Notes: a model not told the origin generated them from the sequence alone. A DNA stretch of 64,000 nucleotides from Nostoc sp. NIES-3756 (GCF_001548375.1 NZ_AP017295.1:1302001-1366000); one strand, 5' to 3'. Positions 30,497 to 40,567 are shown, numbered from the stretch's first letter. Numbers and translations: made by a program.

Positions 30497-31702
30497 CTAC
30501 CTTTTAGGATAAACCCCCGACTGCACCTTCAAAGTGATAATTTTGCCACTGCGGTTAACCTCAACGGCAAGAATATCTCCAACTGTGCTGGATTCTACTA
30601 ATTTTTGCACCTGGGCTGATGTTTTAACAGTTTTACCATTAATTTTCTGAATCACATCACCAGGGAGCAGCCCTGCTTTTTTGGCTGGGGAATCGTCCAA
30701 GACACTTTTAATCACAACGCCAGTGTCTTGTTGAATATTTAACTTATTTTCAGTATTAATTTGCTGCTTTTTAGTGGGAGATAAATCAGTCATCTCAATC
30801 CCTAAAAAGGGATGTTCCACACGCCCCTTAGTAAAAAGCTCATTAGCAACACGGGCAGCTGTTTCTATGGGGATAGCAAAACCAAGACCTTGAGCATCAG
30901 CACGAATAGCAGTGTTAACGCCAATCACTTCCCCTTGAGCATTTAATAAAGGCCCGCCAGAGTTACCAGGGTTAATTGCTGCATCGGTTTGAATAAAGCT
31001 GACTCGTTTATCAGGAACACCAACTTGAGCGCTGGTACGGTCTGTGGCGCTAATAATACCAATAGTCACAGTGTTATCTAAACCTAGAGGATTACCAATA
31101 GCGATCGCCCACTGTCCCGGAATCAAATTCTGCGAATTTCCCAACTTCACTGTTGGCAAATTTTCTCCAGGAATTTTCACCACAGCCACATCTGTAATAG
31201 TATCAACCCCTACAACCTTCCCCTCAAAAGTCCGACCATCCTTGAGAGTTACTTGTACAGTATCTGTATCAGCGACCACATGGGCATTAGTTAACAATTG
31301 TCCGTTGGCGCTTAAAATAAATCCTGAACCTGTACCCCTTTCGATTCGCTCCTGAGGAAGTGGTTGTTCATCTTCACCAAAAAAACGCCGCAAAAGAGGA
31401 TTTTTTAACGCCTCAGAAATAGGATTGGCGACTTTACGGGTAGCATTAATACGCACCACAGCCGGCCCAACTTTTTGTACCGCACTAGCAATAAAATTTA
31501 GATTATCTCCCCCACCATTGACCACAGACCCAGTTACAGGATTAGGGGCAACAGATTCTGAGGGCAAAGCCGCCGTAACATTTCTCAGTTGTTGAAACGA
31601 GCGATTCTGAGGAAGTAAATAGCGACTGCCTAATAAACCTGCACTACCACCAACCACAAGTAGAGACAGATAAACGGCCAGTTGCTTTAGGGATAAATTC
31701 AT
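30497..31702 (-). CDS. HtrA/Deg-type serine protease
   Basis: A 401-residue trypsin-like protease with one PDZ domain. The N-terminus has a membrane/signal segment (LAVYLSLLVVGGSAGLLGS). The catalytic triad is in TNAHVVAD (His), TITDVAVVKI (Asp) and NPGNSGGPLL (Ser). The PDZ domain occupies about 300-395 (GVVIKSVLDDSPAKKAGLLPGDVIQKING). ATG 31702 is preferred to the TTG at 31726. Works in the periplasm or thylakoid lumen in protein quality control. It belongs to the HhoA/HhoB/HtrA group; I cannot say which paralogue. Confidence 0.92.
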   Translation of the reverse strand: MNLSLKQLAVYLSLLVVGGSAGLLGSRYLLPQNRSFQQLRNVTAALPSESVAPNPVTGSVVNGGGDNLNFIASAVQKVGPAVVRINATRKVANPISEALKNPLLRRFFGEDEQPLPQERIERGTGSGFILSANGQLLTNAHVVADTDTVQVTLKDGRTFEGKVVGVDTITDVAVVKIPGENLPTVKLGNSQNLIPGQWAIAIGNPLGLDNTVTIGIISATDRTSAQVGVPDKRVSFIQTDAAINPGNSGGPLLNAQGEVIGVNTAIRADAQGLGFAIPIETAARVANELFTKGRVEHPFLGIEMTDLSPTKKQQINTENKLNIQQDTGVVIKSVLDDSPAKKAGLLPGDVIQKINGKTVKTSAQVQKLVESSTVGDILAVEVNRSGKIITLKVQSGVYPKR

Positions 31703-31792
31703 AATGACTACGCTCAAGGACAGCAATGCAGTTGCTAATTTCTAAGTGTAGTCAAGCAATTTGCAACTGGACAGATAAATTTAACATTAGTC

Positions 31793-31925
31793 ATTAGTTC
31801 AGTTGTCATTAGTCAACAGTCCATAGTCATTAGTCAAAAGGCAGGAGGCAGAATGGTCATTTAGAAAATTCATCTACCCCCACTTCCTCATCTCCCTCAT
31901 CTCCCCCCACTCCCCACCCATTCCC
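31793..31925. repeat. TAGTCATT heptamers and CT-rich repeat
   Basis: 31793-31850 is a run of AGTCATT/AGTCAAC/AGTCCAT heptamers. 31873-31925 is a CTCCCTCATCTCCCC-type block, the same pattern as inside menC and menE. Both lie between the divergent protease and peptidase genes. Confidence 0.8.
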
Positions 31926-31974
31926 TAAATTCCCAAACTAAAATCTAAAGTTAAGGTTTTAAAAACTTGTAAAC

Positions 31975-32862
31975 ATGACAGTTTCCTACCGTCTGCTTTT
32001 ACTCTGTAGTTTAGTCAGCACTATTGGACTGACCACCATACTGCCCAACTTGAACAGAGTTAATGCTGCTGTGGCGGGTTGTCCAATTCCGGCCTTATCT
32101 CGGTTCAAGCGCCATAAAGTGGTTCGTGGTGATACGTTGGTCACAATAGCCCAGCGCTACAATCTCAGCCCAGAAACTTTGATAGGCATGAACCCATCTC
32201 TTCATGATGGTTCTTCCCCATCTGTCGGCAGTGAACTACAAATTCCTCCTTTCAACGGGGTTGTAGTGGAAGTACCTCAAGGTCAAACTTGGCGACAAGT
32301 GGCGACAAGATTTAAGGTTCGTCCCGATACTCTATTTGAAGTCAACGGCTGTCAAGCAAATCCCAGAATTGTGTTTGTACCTGGGGTTAATTGGTCGCCT
32401 AATGGTTCCTTTACTCAGTCTCCCAGACCTTCCAGTGCGACTACTTCGGTTGCGTTAGCTGGCTATCCTTTTTCCCAAGCGGTGGAGGTAGCGTTGCCTT
32501 ATGGCTGGCAGATTAACCCCAACACGGGTGAAGTATTCTTTCACAGTGGGGTGGACTTGTTAGCAGCAGTGGGAACGCCTGTTGAAGCGATCGCACCCGG
32601 TAAGGTAGTCTTTGCTAAGGAACAAGGTACTTACGGTAATTTGGTCATTATCAACCACAATGGCGGGCTACAAAGCCGCTACGCCCATCTTGGCAGCATA
32701 AATGTTAAGGTTGGTCAGCAAGTCAACAAAGGTCAATCACTGGGTACTGTTGGTACTACCGGACAACCAACAGCTAAACAACCCCATCTTCATTTTGAAG
32801 TGCGTGCTAGTTCATCTTTAGGTTGGGTGGCAGAAAATCCTAAAGATTATTTGAAACCATAA
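31975..32862 (+). CDS. LysM and M23 peptidase-domain protein
   Basis: A 295-residue secreted cell-wall protein. It has an N-terminal signal peptide (LLLLCSLVSTIGLTTILPNLNRVNAA) and LysM repeats at about 45-90 (HKVVRGDTLVTIAQRYNLSPETLIGMNP) and 92-140 (a more diverged copy). The LytM/M23 zinc peptidase domain is at about 180-290, with HSGVDLLA and HLHFEVRA as zinc-binding motifs and the catalytic His in SRYAHLGS. Probably cleaves peptidoglycan cross-bridges or, if inactive, activates an amidase. Confidence 0.92.
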   Translation: MTVSYRLLLLCSLVSTIGLTTILPNLNRVNAAVAGCPIPALSRFKRHKVVRGDTLVTIAQRYNLSPETLIGMNPSLHDGSSPSVGSELQIPPFNGVVVEVPQGQTWRQVATRFKVRPDTLFEVNGCQANPRIVFVPGVNWSPNGSFTQSPRPSSATTSVALAGYPFSQAVEVALPYGWQINPNTGEVFFHSGVDLLAAVGTPVEAIAPGKVVFAKEQGTYGNLVIINHNGGLQSRYAHLGSINVKVGQQVNKGQSLGTVGTTGQPTAKQPHLHFEVRASSSLGWVAENPKDYLKP

Positions 32863-32871
32863 AAAAGTCAG

Positions 32872-32925
32872 GCGATCAGCTACGCTGGGCGGTTACGCCA
32901 TCGCCTACGGTGGGGCGTAGCATCG
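32872..32925. repeat. dispersed palindromic repeat (GGCGATCAGC type)
   Basis: GGCGATCAGCTACGCTGGGC, GGTTACGCCATCGCC and GGGGCGTAGC palindromes follow the peptidase stop. The same modules appear at 2664-2722. Confidence 0.75.
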
Positions 32926-32968
32926 TCGCACCAATAATGAGGAGACAGGGGATAGGTAAAAAAATTTT

Positions 32969-34117
32969 ATGAGCCAAAGCATCAATTCAGAAGTTGAATC
33001 TTTATTCAATCAGGGATTACAGCATACCCAAGCTGGAGAATACGAAAAAGCGATCGCCTGCTTTGATCAAGTTTTAGAAATACAACCAGATTCCTCAGCC
33101 GCTTGGAGTGAACGCGGCTGGAATTTCTTTTTGTTAGACAATGAGGAAGCAACAGCCGCCGCACTGGCTAGCTTTGATAATGCTTTAAAAATCGACCCTG
33201 ATAATTTCTCAGCTTGGCATCGTCAGGGACAAGTTCAGTTAGAACGTCTCAGTGATTATGACGGGTCTTTGTTGAGTTTTCAACAAGCCTTAAATATCAA
33301 ACCCGATGATTATGATGTTTGGTGGGATAGAAGTTTTGCCTTATATCAATTAGGTCATTATGAGGAAGCTCTTGCCAGCTACAACAAAACTTTAGAAATT
33401 GAGCCTAATAGTTGTGCAGTATGGCAAGAACGCAGCATTATGTTATTTGAGATGGGTTGTTATGATGAAGCTCTGGCAAGTTATGAAAGATTGCTAGAAA
33501 TCAACCCTGAAGATTACCTAAGTTGGCGTGAACGGGGCAAGGTATTAGAGAGTTTAAATCGTTATTCTGAAGCAATTGAAAGTTATGAGCAAGCTTTAAA
33601 AATTAAACCAGATGCTTGTGAGGTTTGGTCATACAAGGGTGACGTTTTAGAGAAAACAGGCGATATTGAAGAATCGCTTGCCAGTCATGAAAATGCCCTC
33701 AAATGTAACGAAAAAAGTGAAATAGCTTGGTATGAGTGGGCGAGAATATTAATAGATTTTGGTCGAATTGAAGACGCAATTGATGCTTGCAATCAAGCAA
33801 TTACAGTTTTAGATGACAAATTCGTTGCATGGCAAAATCGCAGCATTATCTTACATGAATTAGCTCGTTATGAGGAGGCGATCGCTAGTTACAACCAAGC
33901 TTTAGAAATTAATCCTAATGATGCTGATACTTTTTATAACATAGCCTGCTGTTATGCCTTACAAAATAATACAGAACAGGTTATACAAAACTTACAACAG
34001 GCTATATCTTTGGGAGATGATACATTCATTACAGCAGCAGAAAATGACCCTGATTTTGATACTATTCGCCAGACAAATGAATTTCAAGCTTTGATGCAGC
34101 AAGCAACTTTAAATTAG
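32969..34117 (+). CDS. tetratricopeptide repeat protein
   Basis: A 382-residue protein of about ten TPR units, each built on the pattern A..Y..AL.I.P....AW..RG (for example YEKAIACFDQVLEIQPDSSAAW, YEEALASYNKTLEIEPNSCAVW, YSEAIESYEQALKIKPDACEVW). There is no signal peptide or other domain, so it is likely a cytoplasmic scaffold with unknown partners. The last unit degenerates into AENDPDFDTIRQTNEFQALM, the usual ending of this cyanobacterial TPR group. The 3' end overlaps the convergent hydrolase gene by 9 bases. Confidence 0.9.
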   Translation: MSQSINSEVESLFNQGLQHTQAGEYEKAIACFDQVLEIQPDSSAAWSERGWNFFLLDNEEATAAALASFDNALKIDPDNFSAWHRQGQVQLERLSDYDGSLLSFQQALNIKPDDYDVWWDRSFALYQLGHYEEALASYNKTLEIEPNSCAVWQERSIMLFEMGCYDEALASYERLLEINPEDYLSWRERGKVLESLNRYSEAIESYEQALKIKPDACEVWSYKGDVLEKTGDIEESLASHENALKCNEKSEIAWYEWARILIDFGRIEDAIDACNQAITVLDDKFVAWQNRSIILHELARYEEAIASYNQALEINPNDADTFYNIACCYALQNNTEQVIQNLQQAISLGDDTFITAAENDPDFDTIRQTNEFQALMQQATLN

Positions 34118-35152
34118 CCACTTCTCTATCGGTTCTGTAGATTTAACAATGTGCATTCCTGCTGCTTTGAACCTAGCAAATGCTTCATCTGCTTGTTTTG
34201 TGTAATCTACAACACCCGGCACAACAACAGGGGAAGTACAATCTTCTAACAAATAAACTTTTTGGGAAAGTGCAGCATCTACTTGTTTAATTTCTGTTAA
34301 TAAATCATCAATTGTCCAGGCAACACAATGACTTTTAGCTTGACCACCGATGATTACAGTATCATATTCTAAAAGTTGCTGAATCAATTTTTGGTTTTTA
34401 TGAGCCAAAGGATTTTCATCAAAACTAATCAATACCTCTGGACGCAGAACAGAATAGTTTTCAGTTAAAGGATTATCACCTTTAATTTCAAATTGAGTTT
34501 GACTTTGACGAGCAATACAATGGAAAAATATTGCTTCTTCCACTGAAGCAACTAAAGCATGACCAATACCACCCAACATTGAGTGATAAGGCCAAATAAT
34601 TAAAGGATACTTACCATCTTGGCTGAGTTGCTTAACATAGTGATAAGCATGTTTTTCTAGTAATTCATAATTGCCCTTAGTCAGACTATTTGCCACGAAT
34701 GGGTTAACTTTCCAAATTCCTTTTTCTACATCTGCTAGACTAATACTAGTAGCAGATGGTGTAGGATGTTCACCCAAATCATTCACCCAAAATATTGGAT
34801 GAAAAATCTGCATGGTAGTGTGAGTATCGAGTGTAGGGATAATTTTAGTAATCGTGTTTAAATTACGATAAATAAACTCACATATTCGGCGATTATCATC
34901 TACTGCACCATTACCGGATTGACCACCCACAAATAATTCAAATCCTGGGATGCAGAAAGTGTTCTGCACATCTATTAACAATAGACAAATGCGCTTTTGA
35001 TCAACATCTGCTGGTGGAACATTATATTCTTTCGCCCATGCTTCGGCTTCGGCTGCACGTTCTTGATAAGGTACGCGCCAGACTTCGCCGACTTTGGCAG
35101 GGTTAAAGTGAGGCGGTATAGTAGATGATTGCACCGTTATTTGATTGCTCAT
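34109..35152 (-). CDS. isochorismatase-type cysteine hydrolase
   Basis: A 347-residue member of the isochorismatase/nicotinamidase fold. Visible motifs are ICLLLIDVQNTFCIPGFELFV (catalytic Asp) and IIGGQAKSHCVAWTIDDLL (nucleophilic Cys, with the preceding cis-peptide region). It is much longer than ordinary nicotinamidases (about 200 residues) because of a long N-terminal extension and a middle insert (HPTPSATSISLADVEKGIWKV...). The substrate could be nicotinamide or another amide. Its stop overlaps the TPR gene tail to tail. Confidence 0.82.
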   Translation of the reverse strand: MSNQITVQSSTIPPHFNPAKVGEVWRVPYQERAAEAEAWAKEYNVPPADVDQKRICLLLIDVQNTFCIPGFELFVGGQSGNGAVDDNRRICEFIYRNLNTITKIIPTLDTHTTMQIFHPIFWVNDLGEHPTPSATSISLADVEKGIWKVNPFVANSLTKGNYELLEKHAYHYVKQLSQDGKYPLIIWPYHSMLGGIGHALVASVEEAIFFHCIARQSQTQFEIKGDNPLTENYSVLRPEVLISFDENPLAHKNQKLIQQLLEYDTVIIGGQAKSHCVAWTIDDLLTEIKQVDAALSQKVYLLEDCTSPVVVPGVVDYTKQADEAFARFKAAGMHIVKSTEPIEKWLI

Positions 35153-35533
35153 ATTACATATATATGATGAGTACAGGCATCAGCTAGCCTAATTTCCTCT
35201 CTAATGTAACCAACGATATAGGCGATGGCGTTCCGCCCACCGTTGGCGATCGCCAACTTCACCCATAGATTGACAAAATATATTGAAATATCTATTGTCT
35301 TCACTCAATAAGTACTATTGAGTTCTTGTTTATATAAATTACAACTAAGAGGCGAATTTATTGAATAATTGTGGAGTAAGGAAGAAACCAAAACCCATAC
35401 TTCAGCTTCTTAACCTTGCTTCATCTTATTTTTTTATCATATCGTTCAAAAAAGCCCTGACTGTGGCAATCTGAGAAACAGACACTTTTAAATTTCATAC
35501 TTTAACACCAGCAAATTCACCTAATTTAAGGTT
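35153..35533. other. ispG upstream region (381 bp) with palindromic repeat
   Basis: Contains a short palindromic repeat at about 35220-35253 (GGCGATGGCG ... CCGTTGGCGATCGCC) and otherwise A+T-rich DNA that should hold the divergent promoters of the hydrolase and ispG. No gene is seen. Confidence 0.5.
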
Positions 35534-36760
35534 ATGCAAACCCTGCCGAATCCCTCAACCTCTAGTAACACAATAAGTCAGCCCACCTTTGACACCACAA
35601 TCAAGCGCCGTAAAACTCGTCCAGTCAAAGTAGGAAATGTCACCATCGGCGGTGGTTATCCTGTAGTGGTGCAGTCGATGATCAACGAAGACACCCTTGA
35701 TATTGATGGTTCTGTAGCGGCTATTCGGCGGTTGCACGAAATTGGTTGTGAAATCGTTCGGGTTACAGTGCCTAGTATCGCTCATGCCGTAGCGTTGGGA
35801 GAAATTAAACAAAAACTCATTCAGACTTACCAAGATGTACCAATTGTTGCTGACGTACATCACAATGGTATGAAAATTGCCTTGGAAGTCGCCAAGCACA
35901 TAGAAAAAGTACGGATTAATCCGGGTTTATACGTATTTGAAAAACCCAACCCCAATAGAACCGAATATAATCAAGCGGAATTTGAGGAAATTGGTGAAAA
36001 AATCCGTGAAACTCTGGCACCCTTGGTAATTTCTCTGCGCGACCAAGGTAAAGCCATGCGTATCGGTGTCAATCATGGTTCCCTAGCTGAGAGGATGTTA
36101 TTTACCTACGGCGATACTCCAGAGGGAATGGTAGAATCTGCCTTAGAATTTATTCGCATCTGTGAATCTCTAGACTTCCGCAATATTGTCATCTCCATGA
36201 AAGCCTCACGAGTTCCCGTGATGGTAGCCGCCTACCGCCTCATAGCCAAGCGCATGGATGATTTAGGCATGGACTACCCCTTACACTTGGGAGTAACAGA
36301 AGCTGGGGATGGCGAATATGGACGAATTAAATCCACAGCAGGTATTGCCACATTATTAGCAGATGGCATTGGCGATACAATCCGCGTTTCCTTAACAGAA
36401 GCACCAGAAAAAGAAATTCCAGTTTGTTACAGCATTCTGCAAGCTTTAGGTTTGCGGAAAACAATGGTGGAATATGTAGCTTGTCCTTCTTGTGGACGCA
36501 CCTTATTTAACTTAGAGGAAGTATTACACAAAGTCCGCGAAGCCACCAAACACCTAACTGGTCTTGATATTGCCGTTATGGGTTGTATTGTCAATGGCCC
36601 AGGAGAAATGGCTGATGCTGACTACGGTTACGTAGGTAAAACCCCAGGCTTTATATCTTTATACCGTGGCAGAGAAGAAATCAAAAAAGTGCCAGAAGAC
36701 AAAGGCGTAGAAGAATTGATTAACTTAATCAAGGCAGATGGCCGTTGGGTAGATCCTTAG
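35534..36760 (+). CDS. ispG: 4-hydroxy-3-methylbut-2-enyl diphosphate synthase (ferredoxin type)
   Basis: The 4Fe-4S enzyme of the penultimate step of the MEP pathway (GcpE). It has 408 residues. The N-terminal TIM barrel is typical ([36 protein letters not shown]). The cluster cysteines are in [15 protein letters not shown] and [20 protein letters not shown]. In cyanobacteria ferredoxin is the electron donor. It stands alone; the 3' spacer carries copy 2 of a dispersed repeat. Confidence 0.97.
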   Translation: MQTLPNPSTSSNTISQPTFDTTIKRRKTRPVKVGNVTIGGGYPVVVQSMINEDTLDIDGSVAAIRRLHEIGCEIVRVTVPSIAHAVALGEIKQKLIQTYQDVPIVADVHHNGMKIALEVAKHIEKVRINPGLYVFEKPNPNRTEYNQAEFEEIGEKIRETLAPLVISLRDQGKAMRIGVNHGSLAERMLFTYGDTPEGMVESALEFIRICESLDFRNIVISMKASRVPVMVAAYRLIAKRMDDLGMDYPLHLGVTEAGDGEYGRIKSTAGIATLLADGIGDTIRVSLTEAPEKEIPVCYSILQALGLRKTMVEYVACPSCGRTLFNLEEVLHKVREATKHLTGLDIAVMGCIVNGPGEMADADYGYVGKTPGFISLYRGREEIKKVPEDKGVEELINLIKADGRWVDP

Positions 36761-36799
36761 AAAAAGCAGGAGGCAGTATTTCTTAATTTTGAATTTTGC

Positions 36800-36842
36800 G
36801 GAAAGTTCTGTAGGCGGGTTTCCTGCCGTAGGAAACTTTCCA
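36800..36842. repeat. dispersed repeat, copy 2 (with flanking inverted arms)
   Basis: GGAAAGTT (36800-36807) and AACTTTCC (36834-36841) are inverted arms around CTGTAGGCGGGTTTCCTGCC. The core is the reverse complement of 28408-28437. Confidence 0.75.
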
Positions 36843-37032
36843 AGACAAATTTTGAATTGATGACTCCCTCCACTCCCCTTAATAAACTTTCTGTAAATAA
36901 CAATCGCCTAGCTCACCGGATTCCAAGGTATTTTGATGAAGTTAGGACTACATACTCGGTCTTTACAGTTTACCCTGTGTTAGATTGAGCATACTGACTA
37001 TAAATTTTTTCCTCTGACGCAACTGTCATTAT

Positions 37033-38316
37033 ATGGTGATTACAAAAAGTAGGCTTGTTTTGGGTGCTACGGCAGTAACACTCTCTACGATCGCAGTTAC
37101 TAGCCTTGGCATTCACTCTCGCGGTCAGGCTTTATTTAAAGCAAGTCCCAAGGAATTAGTAGATGAAGTTTGGCAAATCGTTCAGCGCCAATACGTAGAC
37201 GGTACTTTTAACCAAGTGGATTGGCAGGCTGTCCGTAAGGAATACTTGAATAAGTCCTACAGTAATCAGCAGGAAGCTTATAAGTCCATACGGGAAATGC
37301 TGAAACGGCTCAATGATCCGTATACCCGGTTTATGGATCCAGAGGAATTTAAGAATATGCAGGTAGATACCTCTGGTGAACTCACAGGTATCGGTATCAC
37401 CATCAGCCAAGACGAAAAAACTAAGCAATTAGTAGTAATTGCCCCAATTGAAGATACACCTGCTTTTAAAGCTGGGATATTAGCTAAGGATGTCATCCTC
37501 AAAATCGATGGCAAAAGCACCAAAGGAATGGATACTAACCAAGCAGTATCCTTAATCCGAGGTGCAGCCGGTTCACAAGTCACCTTGACAATTCAGCGCA
37601 GCAATCAAGAAAAACAGTTTAAAATTACACGGGCGCGGATTGAAATTCATCCCGTTCGTTATTCTGAGAAGCAAACTCCTGTTGGCAAACTTGGCTACAT
37701 TCGTCTCAACCAGTTCAGTGCTAATGCCAGCAAAGAAATGCAGGAAGCCATCAGCAATTTAGAAAAGAAACAAGTCACAGGTTATATCCTCGATTTACGT
37801 GGAAATCCTGGTGGTTTACTTTTCTCCAGCGTGGAAATTGCGCGGATGTGGATGGATAAAGGTACAATCGTTTCCACTGTTGACCGTCAAGGAGTGCGAG
37901 AACGTGAAGTAGCAAATGGACGCGCCTTGACTAATAAGCCTCTAGTTATTTTGGTTGATAAAGGTTCAGCCAGCGCCAGTGAAATTCTTTCCGGCGCACT
38001 CCAAGATAACAAGCGTGCTGTCCTGGTGGGTACTCAGACCTTTGGTAAGGGTTTAGTACAGTCAGTCCGTCCTCTAGATGATGGTTCAGGTTTAGCGGTA
38101 ACAATCGCTAAATACCTCACTCCCAACGATAGGGATATTAACAAGCATGGTATTGACCCAGATGTCAAAGTGGAATTAACTGATGCCCAACGTCAAGAAC
38201 TATGGCTACGTGAACGGGAAAAACTCGGTACACTCAACGATCTGCAATTTGCTAAAGCAGTAGAAGTCTTGGGTAAACAGATTGCGGGTAAGACTACGCC
38301 AACAGCTGAGAAGTAG
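37033..38316 (+). CDS. C-terminal processing protease (S41 family)
   Basis: A 427-residue tail-specific protease. It has an N-terminal signal/membrane segment (LVLGATAVTLSTIAVTSLGI), a PDZ domain at about 115-200 (GELTGIGITISQDE...DTPAFKAGILAKDVILKIDGKS), then the S41 core. The nucleophilic Ser lies in DKGSASASEILSGAL and the catalytic Lys in TFGKGLVQS. Cyanobacteria have several Ctp proteases; CtpA matures the D1 protein of photosystem II. This one looks more like CtpB/CtpC, so I leave the symbol open. Confidence 0.92.
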   Translation: MVITKSRLVLGATAVTLSTIAVTSLGIHSRGQALFKASPKELVDEVWQIVQRQYVDGTFNQVDWQAVRKEYLNKSYSNQQEAYKSIREMLKRLNDPYTRFMDPEEFKNMQVDTSGELTGIGITISQDEKTKQLVVIAPIEDTPAFKAGILAKDVILKIDGKSTKGMDTNQAVSLIRGAAGSQVTLTIQRSNQEKQFKITRARIEIHPVRYSEKQTPVGKLGYIRLNQFSANASKEMQEAISNLEKKQVTGYILDLRGNPGGLLFSSVEIARMWMDKGTIVSTVDRQGVREREVANGRALTNKPLVILVDKGSASASEILSGALQDNKRAVLVGTQTFGKGLVQSVRPLDDGSGLAVTIAKYLTPNDRDINKHGIDPDVKVELTDAQRQELWLREREKLGTLNDLQFAKAVEVLGKQIAGKTTPTAEK

Positions 38317-38387
38317 TGAGTCAATTAGTGAACAGTTATCAGTGAACAGTTAACATCACCTGATAACTGACTCCCTAATCTCTACTA

Positions 38388-38573
38388 TTACTGTGGTTGG
38401 CATTTGCCCGATCTAATTAAACCGATGCGACGGGCGATCGCATCCTCTCGTGAATCAAAAGGCCCCCACTGTTCGATTACATCTGGATTACCTTCCCCAA
38501 CTTCTTCACTGGGGATAATTTCGCAATTACCAACATTACGCTTGACAATATACCAAATTTGTGTATTGCTCAT
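38388..38573 (-). CDS. small hypothetical protein
   Basis: A 61-residue frame from ATG 38573 (MSNTQIWYIVKRNVGNCEII) to ...RIGLIRSGKCQPQ. The longer frame up to 38669 is not supported. The compact pattern (W-Y-I-V-K at the start; GPFDSREDAIARRIGLIRSGKC at the end) resembles small cyanobacterial proteins whose C-terminal helix follows a W-G-P-F-x-S-x-x-x-A motif. Function unknown. It converges with the Ctp gene. Confidence 0.6.
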   Translation of the reverse strand: MSNTQIWYIVKRNVGNCEIIPSEEVGEGNPDVIEQWGPFDSREDAIARRIGLIRSGKCQPQ

Positions 38574-38952
38574 GCTAGAAATAAAAATATAGTTTTTTAT
38601 AAGCAAAATTGTAAGGCATAGCCCATTGCTAGGATTAGCAGATAGACTATACTCGTGAACCAATCCCACCCCTTGGGGAAACTGATACTATCTGAGCAAA
38701 AGAATTATTACAACAGCAAGGAATAATTTCTTAGCAAAGGGATTACCTGATTTAACGTCAGTTCGGTTTAAGGCTATTTTCTTATTCTTTCCACGAAAGA
38801 ATAGGTGTTGTAGCCAACGTGAGCATCAGCTTTTTAGCTTATCCCGAACTCAGGTTGATTTAGCTTGATCGAAAACAGGAAATAAGATATTGATATATCC
38901 TGAATATTGATTAAAACTCCGATAGGATTCCCTTATTTAACAAATTCATAGC
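38574..38952. other. spacer upstream of the HPP gene, with a nested stem structure
   Basis: A+T-rich and non-coding. It holds the predicted RNA structure at 38760-38850 described separately, and otherwise the divergent promoters of the small hypothetical gene and the HPP gene. Confidence 0.5.
38760..38850 (+). promoter_or_regulatory. nested stem-loops ahead of the HPP gene (candidate leader RNA)
   Basis: Three concentric stems: AGTTCGG (38760-38766) with CCGAACT (38844-38850); GGCTA (38772-38776) with TAGCC (38811-38815); TATTCTTTC (38783-38791) with GAAAGAATA (38795-38803) around a 3-base loop. The element ends 102 bases before the HPP start. It could be a cis-regulatory leader or a free RNA; the strand is assumed from the downstream gene. 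Confidence 0.35.
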
Positions 38953-39519
38953 ATGAGTGAGCCATATCAGAAGCAAAAAAGTAGTATTAGACAAAAACTG
39001 CTGTGGTTTGCGGCGCTTCCTGATTTATTGTGGTCTCCCCTGACCTCTGCCGGATTAATGTTAACAGTAGGTATTGTCGGGTTGTTAGCACATCAACCTT
39101 GGCTGTTTCCCAGCTTAGGGCCAACGGCATTTTTACAGGTTGAAACTCCACAACAACCTGGAGCAAAATTTTATAACACTGTCGTTGGTCATTGCTTGGG
39201 TTTGTTAGCAGGCTACTTATCTGTTGCTCTAGTAGGAGCGGGAGAGGCTCCCGCAGTTCTTCTAACTCATAATCTTGCACCTATTCGTGTTTGGTCTGCT
39301 GCACTAGCGGTAGGATTAAATACGCTGTTTGGAATCTTGTTAAAAGCTTCTCATCCTCCAGCTGCGGCCACAACGTTACTAGTTGCATTAGGTGGCTTTG
39401 AACCGAAATTGCGTAGCGTAATTACTGTTGTAGCTGGAGTAATAATAGTTGCAACTGTTGGAGAATCACTACGACGCATTCGCTTACAAGCTACTTTTAA
39501 AGAAATTGAGAAGAAATAA
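38953..39519 (+). CDS. HPP-family membrane protein
   Basis: A 188-residue integral membrane protein with four hydrophobic segments. The family's name motif is in LKASHPPAAATTLLVALGG, and FPSLGPTAFLQ is the other conserved block. Some HPP proteins of cyanobacteria and plastids transport nitrite; this is a family-level hint, as no nitrogen-assimilation gene is adjacent. The C-terminus is a basic cytoplasmic tail. Confidence 0.85.
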   Translation: MSEPYQKQKSSIRQKLLWFAALPDLLWSPLTSAGLMLTVGIVGLLAHQPWLFPSLGPTAFLQVETPQQPGAKFYNTVVGHCLGLLAGYLSVALVGAGEAPAVLLTHNLAPIRVWSAALAVGLNTLFGILLKASHPPAAATTLLVALGGFEPKLRSVITVVAGVIIVATVGESLRRIRLQATFKEIEKK

Positions 39520-39598
39520 TTGAATAGCTGTAAATTTTCAGAGGCGAGAGGATGAAGCAGAGTAAGTTAAAATTCAGTATACGGATGCTGAAGCCATT

Positions 39599-40567
39599 AT
39601 GAACAAACCAAAGATTTTTATTGATGGGGAATCGGGAACTACAGGCTTGCAGATTTACTCCCGCCTTAGCCAGCGAGATGATATTGAGTTAATTAGTATT
39701 GAAGCATCAAAGCGCAAGGATGCGGAAGAACGGGCAAAATTACTAAATTCTGTTGATTTAGCTATTCTTTGTCTACCTGATGATGCAGCACGGGAAGCTG
39801 TTAGTTTGGTTAATAGTGATGGGGTAAAAATTCTTGATGCGAGTACAGCTTATCGCACGGCTGAGGGTTGGGTATATGGCTTCCCGGAATTGAACCCAGG
39901 ACAGCGCGAGAAAATTGCTAATGCTCAGTTTGTTAGCAATCCAGGGTGTTATCCTACAGGATTTTTAGCTTGTATACGTCCATTAATCGCGCAAGGTATT
40001 ATTCCGCGTAACTTTCCCATAACAATTAATGCGGTGTCTGGCTACTCTGGCGGTGGTAAGAATCTGATTCAGAAGTATGAAAACTTCCACGAACAGCAAA
40101 AAGGAGTAACCTCAGATTATCCCTTAGGTATTTATGGTTTACAGTTTGGGCATAAGCACGTTAAAGAGATGCACCAGCATTCTGGATTAGCATCACCGCC
40201 ATTGTTTGTGCCTGCGGTGGGTGATTTTGAGCAGGGAATGTTGGTACAAATACCCTTACCCTTATGGACATTAGATAATCCGCCATCGGGTGAGAAGATT
40301 TATCAAGCGATCGCCCAATACTACCAAGGGGAAAAATTTGTCCAAGTAGCTTCATTTAAGGATGCTAGCCTGCTACGTGATGGCACATTTTTAGATGCTA
40401 CCGCAGTTAACAGCACTAATATACTGCAAATCTTCGTCTTCGCTAATGACAACACCAAAGAAGCACTGTTAGTTGCTCGTCTCGACAATTTAGGTAAAGG
40501 CGCATCAGGTGCAGCCGTTCAAAACCTCAACATTATGCTAGGTTTTCCAGAAGAGTTAGGACTGTGA
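39599..40567 (+). CDS. argC: N-acetyl-gamma-glutamyl-phosphate reductase (type 2)
   Basis: Third enzyme of arginine synthesis. It has 322 residues, the short (type 2) form. The catalytic Cys117 is in VSNPGCYPTGFLA; the nucleotide-binding start is FIDGESGTTGLQI, and HKHVKEMHQHSGL carries the active-site His. It is followed 52 bases later by wecB, with TGACTAATGA heptamers in between. Confidence 0.95.
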   Translation: MNKPKIFIDGESGTTGLQIYSRLSQRDDIELISIEASKRKDAEERAKLLNSVDLAILCLPDDAAREAVSLVNSDGVKILDASTAYRTAEGWVYGFPELNPGQREKIANAQFVSNPGCYPTGFLACIRPLIAQGIIPRNFPITINAVSGYSGGGKNLIQKYENFHEQQKGVTSDYPLGIYGLQFGHKHVKEMHQHSGLASPPLFVPAVGDFEQGMLVQIPLPLWTLDNPPSGEKIYQAIAQYYQGEKFVQVASFKDASLLRDGTFLDATAVNSTNILQIFVFANDNTKEALLVARLDNLGKGASGAAVQNLNIMLGFPEELGL

